Origin: Candidatus Zixiibacteriota bacterium | GTDB taxonomy: Bacteria; Zixibacteria; MSB-5A5; GN15; PGXB01 | Length of the DNA: 7,643 bases | Assembly (NCBI GenBank): GCA_020345705.1 | Contig: CP070766.1 | Span: 213,097 to 220,739, forward strand | Direction of reading: 5' to 3' | Shown: piece by piece, positions 6,927 to 7,643 of the stretch | How positions within the stretch are numbered: the first letter of the stretch is position 1 | Layout of the letters: the number at the start of each line of letters is the position of its first letter | The notes under the pieces: model-generated | The model's input: the letters and a program-made list of their open reading frames with translations, nothing else | Database searches by the model: none | What the model was told of the DNA's origin: nothing | Made by a program: the position numbers and the translations under genes

Positions 6927-6931
6927 CCCTC
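6927..6931 (-). promoter_or_regulatory. Weak ribosome binding site of the 378-residue protein
   Basis: GAGGG lies eight bases before the ATG at 6916-6918. It is the best Shine-Dalgarno-like match near the start, and weaker than those of the two genes downstream. The signal peptide directly after the ATG supports this start. Confidence 0.45.
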
Positions 6932-6950
6932 GATTTAATCTGTTGACTAT

Positions 6951-6965
6951 GCTTAATCCTTTAAC
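6951..6965 (-). promoter_or_regulatory. Leader element shared with the giant-protein gene
   Basis: GTTAAAGGATTAAGC on the minus strand, 32 bases before the ATG. It differs from the 5645-5660 element by one substitution and one inserted base. The pairing arm seen in the other leader is absent here, so sequence rather than hairpin is what is shared. It may be a regulator site or a relic of duplication. Confidence 0.35.
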
Positions 6966-7012
6966 GGTAGGACTCTATATTGCCTCTCGAAAGCAGATTA
7001 CCTGCAAGCTAT

Positions 7013-7041
7013 AGTTTACTCAATAATCCCTATTTTGTCAA
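7013..7041 (-). promoter_or_regulatory. Candidate sigma70-type promoter of the 378-residue protein
   Basis: Perfect -35 TTGACA at 7036-7041 and -10-like TAAACT (4 of 6) at 7013-7018, with a 17-base spacer. The predicted leader is about 87 bases. The -35 begins after 13 bases beyond the preceding TAA, the same spacing as in the next gap. No intrinsic terminator is visible before it. Confidence 0.55.
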
Positions 7042-7054
7042 GGGAAAAATTGGC

Positions 7055-7643
7055 TTATTGGCAAATCAGTTCCGGGCCTTCTTTATAGAGATAATTGACC
7101 AGGTAAGTCACATCAAGGAGGTTAATTTCGCCGCTACCGTCGGCATCGGCCGATTCGGAGGGAGATGGGGGCGGGCCGCTCTTATAGAGGAAGTTTATGA
7201 TATGGCCCACGTCAAGGATGTTTACTTTCATATCCAGATTGGGGTCGCCGCAAAGGTATGCCCGGACAATGAACGACACGGTATCTGCGTTGCAGTAATC
7301 CCTTGCCGCCACAGTCAGCGATCCGAAATAAATCGTGTAGGGGGCGATTCCCTTGACCGAGTCGTTCACGATTGAACACCAGTACGGATATTCGATGTAT
7401 GTAATCGTATGAACGCTGTCATCAAGGTCAATAATGCTCGGATAATACTCAAATTCGTGAGAAAACTGCACCATGGCCGTGTCACACTCGGAAACAATTA
7501 CCGGCGCCATATTGGAGTGATCAATAACCAGCGTCACTTCCAGGGTATCCGTCAACTCGCCGTCCGAGGCGATGACGGTGAAGGAAGTATCGACGTCATC
7601 ACAGTCGGCATAACCATAGATGGTATCGCCGATGATGCTGCAC
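7055..7643 (-). CDS. Secreted Ig/cadherin-like protein with C-terminal dockerin, C-terminal 195 residues (runs off the right edge)
   Basis: The frame is open to the window edge, where it reads CSIIGDTIYGYADCDDVDTS, so the start lies outside. Two Ig/cadherin-like stretches are visible. The first ends FTVIASDGELTDTLEVTLVI, with the DGxLxDT pattern common in bacterial Ig repeats. The second begins SNMAPVIVSECDT and resembles the NNLPPAFDSCP domain before the dockerin of the giant protein. The last 66 residues are a dockerin with canonical loops DPNLDMKVNILD and DADGSGEINLLD, and the protein ends YLYKEGPELICQ. It is probably an extracellular calcium-binding structural or adhesion protein. Any catalytic or binding domain in the missing N-terminal part cannot be judged. 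Confidence 0.8.
   Translation of the reverse strand, partial: CSIIGDTIYGYADCDDVDTSFTVIASDGELTDTLEVTLVIDHSNMAPVIVSECDTAMVQFSHEFEYYPSIIDLDDSVHTITYIEYPYWCSIVNDSVKGIAPYTIYFGSLTVAARDYCNADTVSFIVRAYLCGDPNLDMKVNILDVGHIINFLYKSGPPPSPSESADADGSGEINLLDVTYLVNYLYKEGPELICQ

Noticed and set aside
7042..7062. Possible terminator after the right-hand gene
   Set aside because: TTGGC occurs twice as a direct repeat (7050-7054 and 7058-7062), not an inverted one, so no hairpin forms before the T-run.
7553..7555. TTG as start codon of the right-hand dockerin protein
   Set aside because: The frame stays open to the window edge and continues an Ig-like domain, and no signal peptide follows the TTG.

Overview
The window is a run of four genes, all on the minus strand, from a Gram-negative-type environmental bacterium. 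The style fits uncultured FCB-group lineages such as candidate phylum Zixibacteria: very large secreted modular proteins with dockerin tails of the form DVTYLINYLYxxGP and internal GDINLNG-type modules. This lineage call is pattern recognition, not a phylogenetic result. No RNA gene, CRISPR array, insertion sequence or phage gene is visible.

In the direction of transcription (right to left): (1) 7643-7055 is the C-terminal part of a secreted protein with Ig/cadherin-like domains and a C-terminal dockerin. (2) 6918-5782 is a complete 378-residue secreted protein with a cysteine-rich cohesin-like region and a C-terminal dockerin. (3) 5619-685 is a complete 1644-residue protein made of three tandem units of about 412 residues (cohesin-like A, dockerin-like D, beta-sandwich-like B), a fourth unit lacking A, an Ig-like domain and a C-terminal dockerin. 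It ends in a clear intrinsic terminator. (4) 369-1 is the N-terminal 123 residues of a QmoA/HdrA-family flavoprotein, a cytoplasmic electron-transfer subunit of sulfur/heterodisulfide-type metabolism, running off the left edge.

The three intergenic gaps (136, 162 and 315 bases) each hold a sigma70-like promoter with the same extended -35 block CTTGACAAA, so each gene is probably transcribed on its own. In the first two gaps the -35 hexamer begins after exactly 13 bases beyond the preceding stop codon, and further short motifs are shared in the same order. These genes may therefore have been copied together with their promoters. The qmoA leader can fold into mutually exclusive hairpins just upstream of its ribosome binding site.

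The most interesting content is the dockerin cluster. Three adjacent secreted proteins carry canonical 12-residue calcium loops at their C-termini. The largest also carries four internal dockerin-like modules with 13-residue loops, interleaved with cohesin-like modules. No glycoside hydrolase or standard surface anchor is seen. A calcium-dependent, non-cellulosomal surface assembly is a reasonable but untested reading. The neighbouring qmoA looks functionally unrelated.
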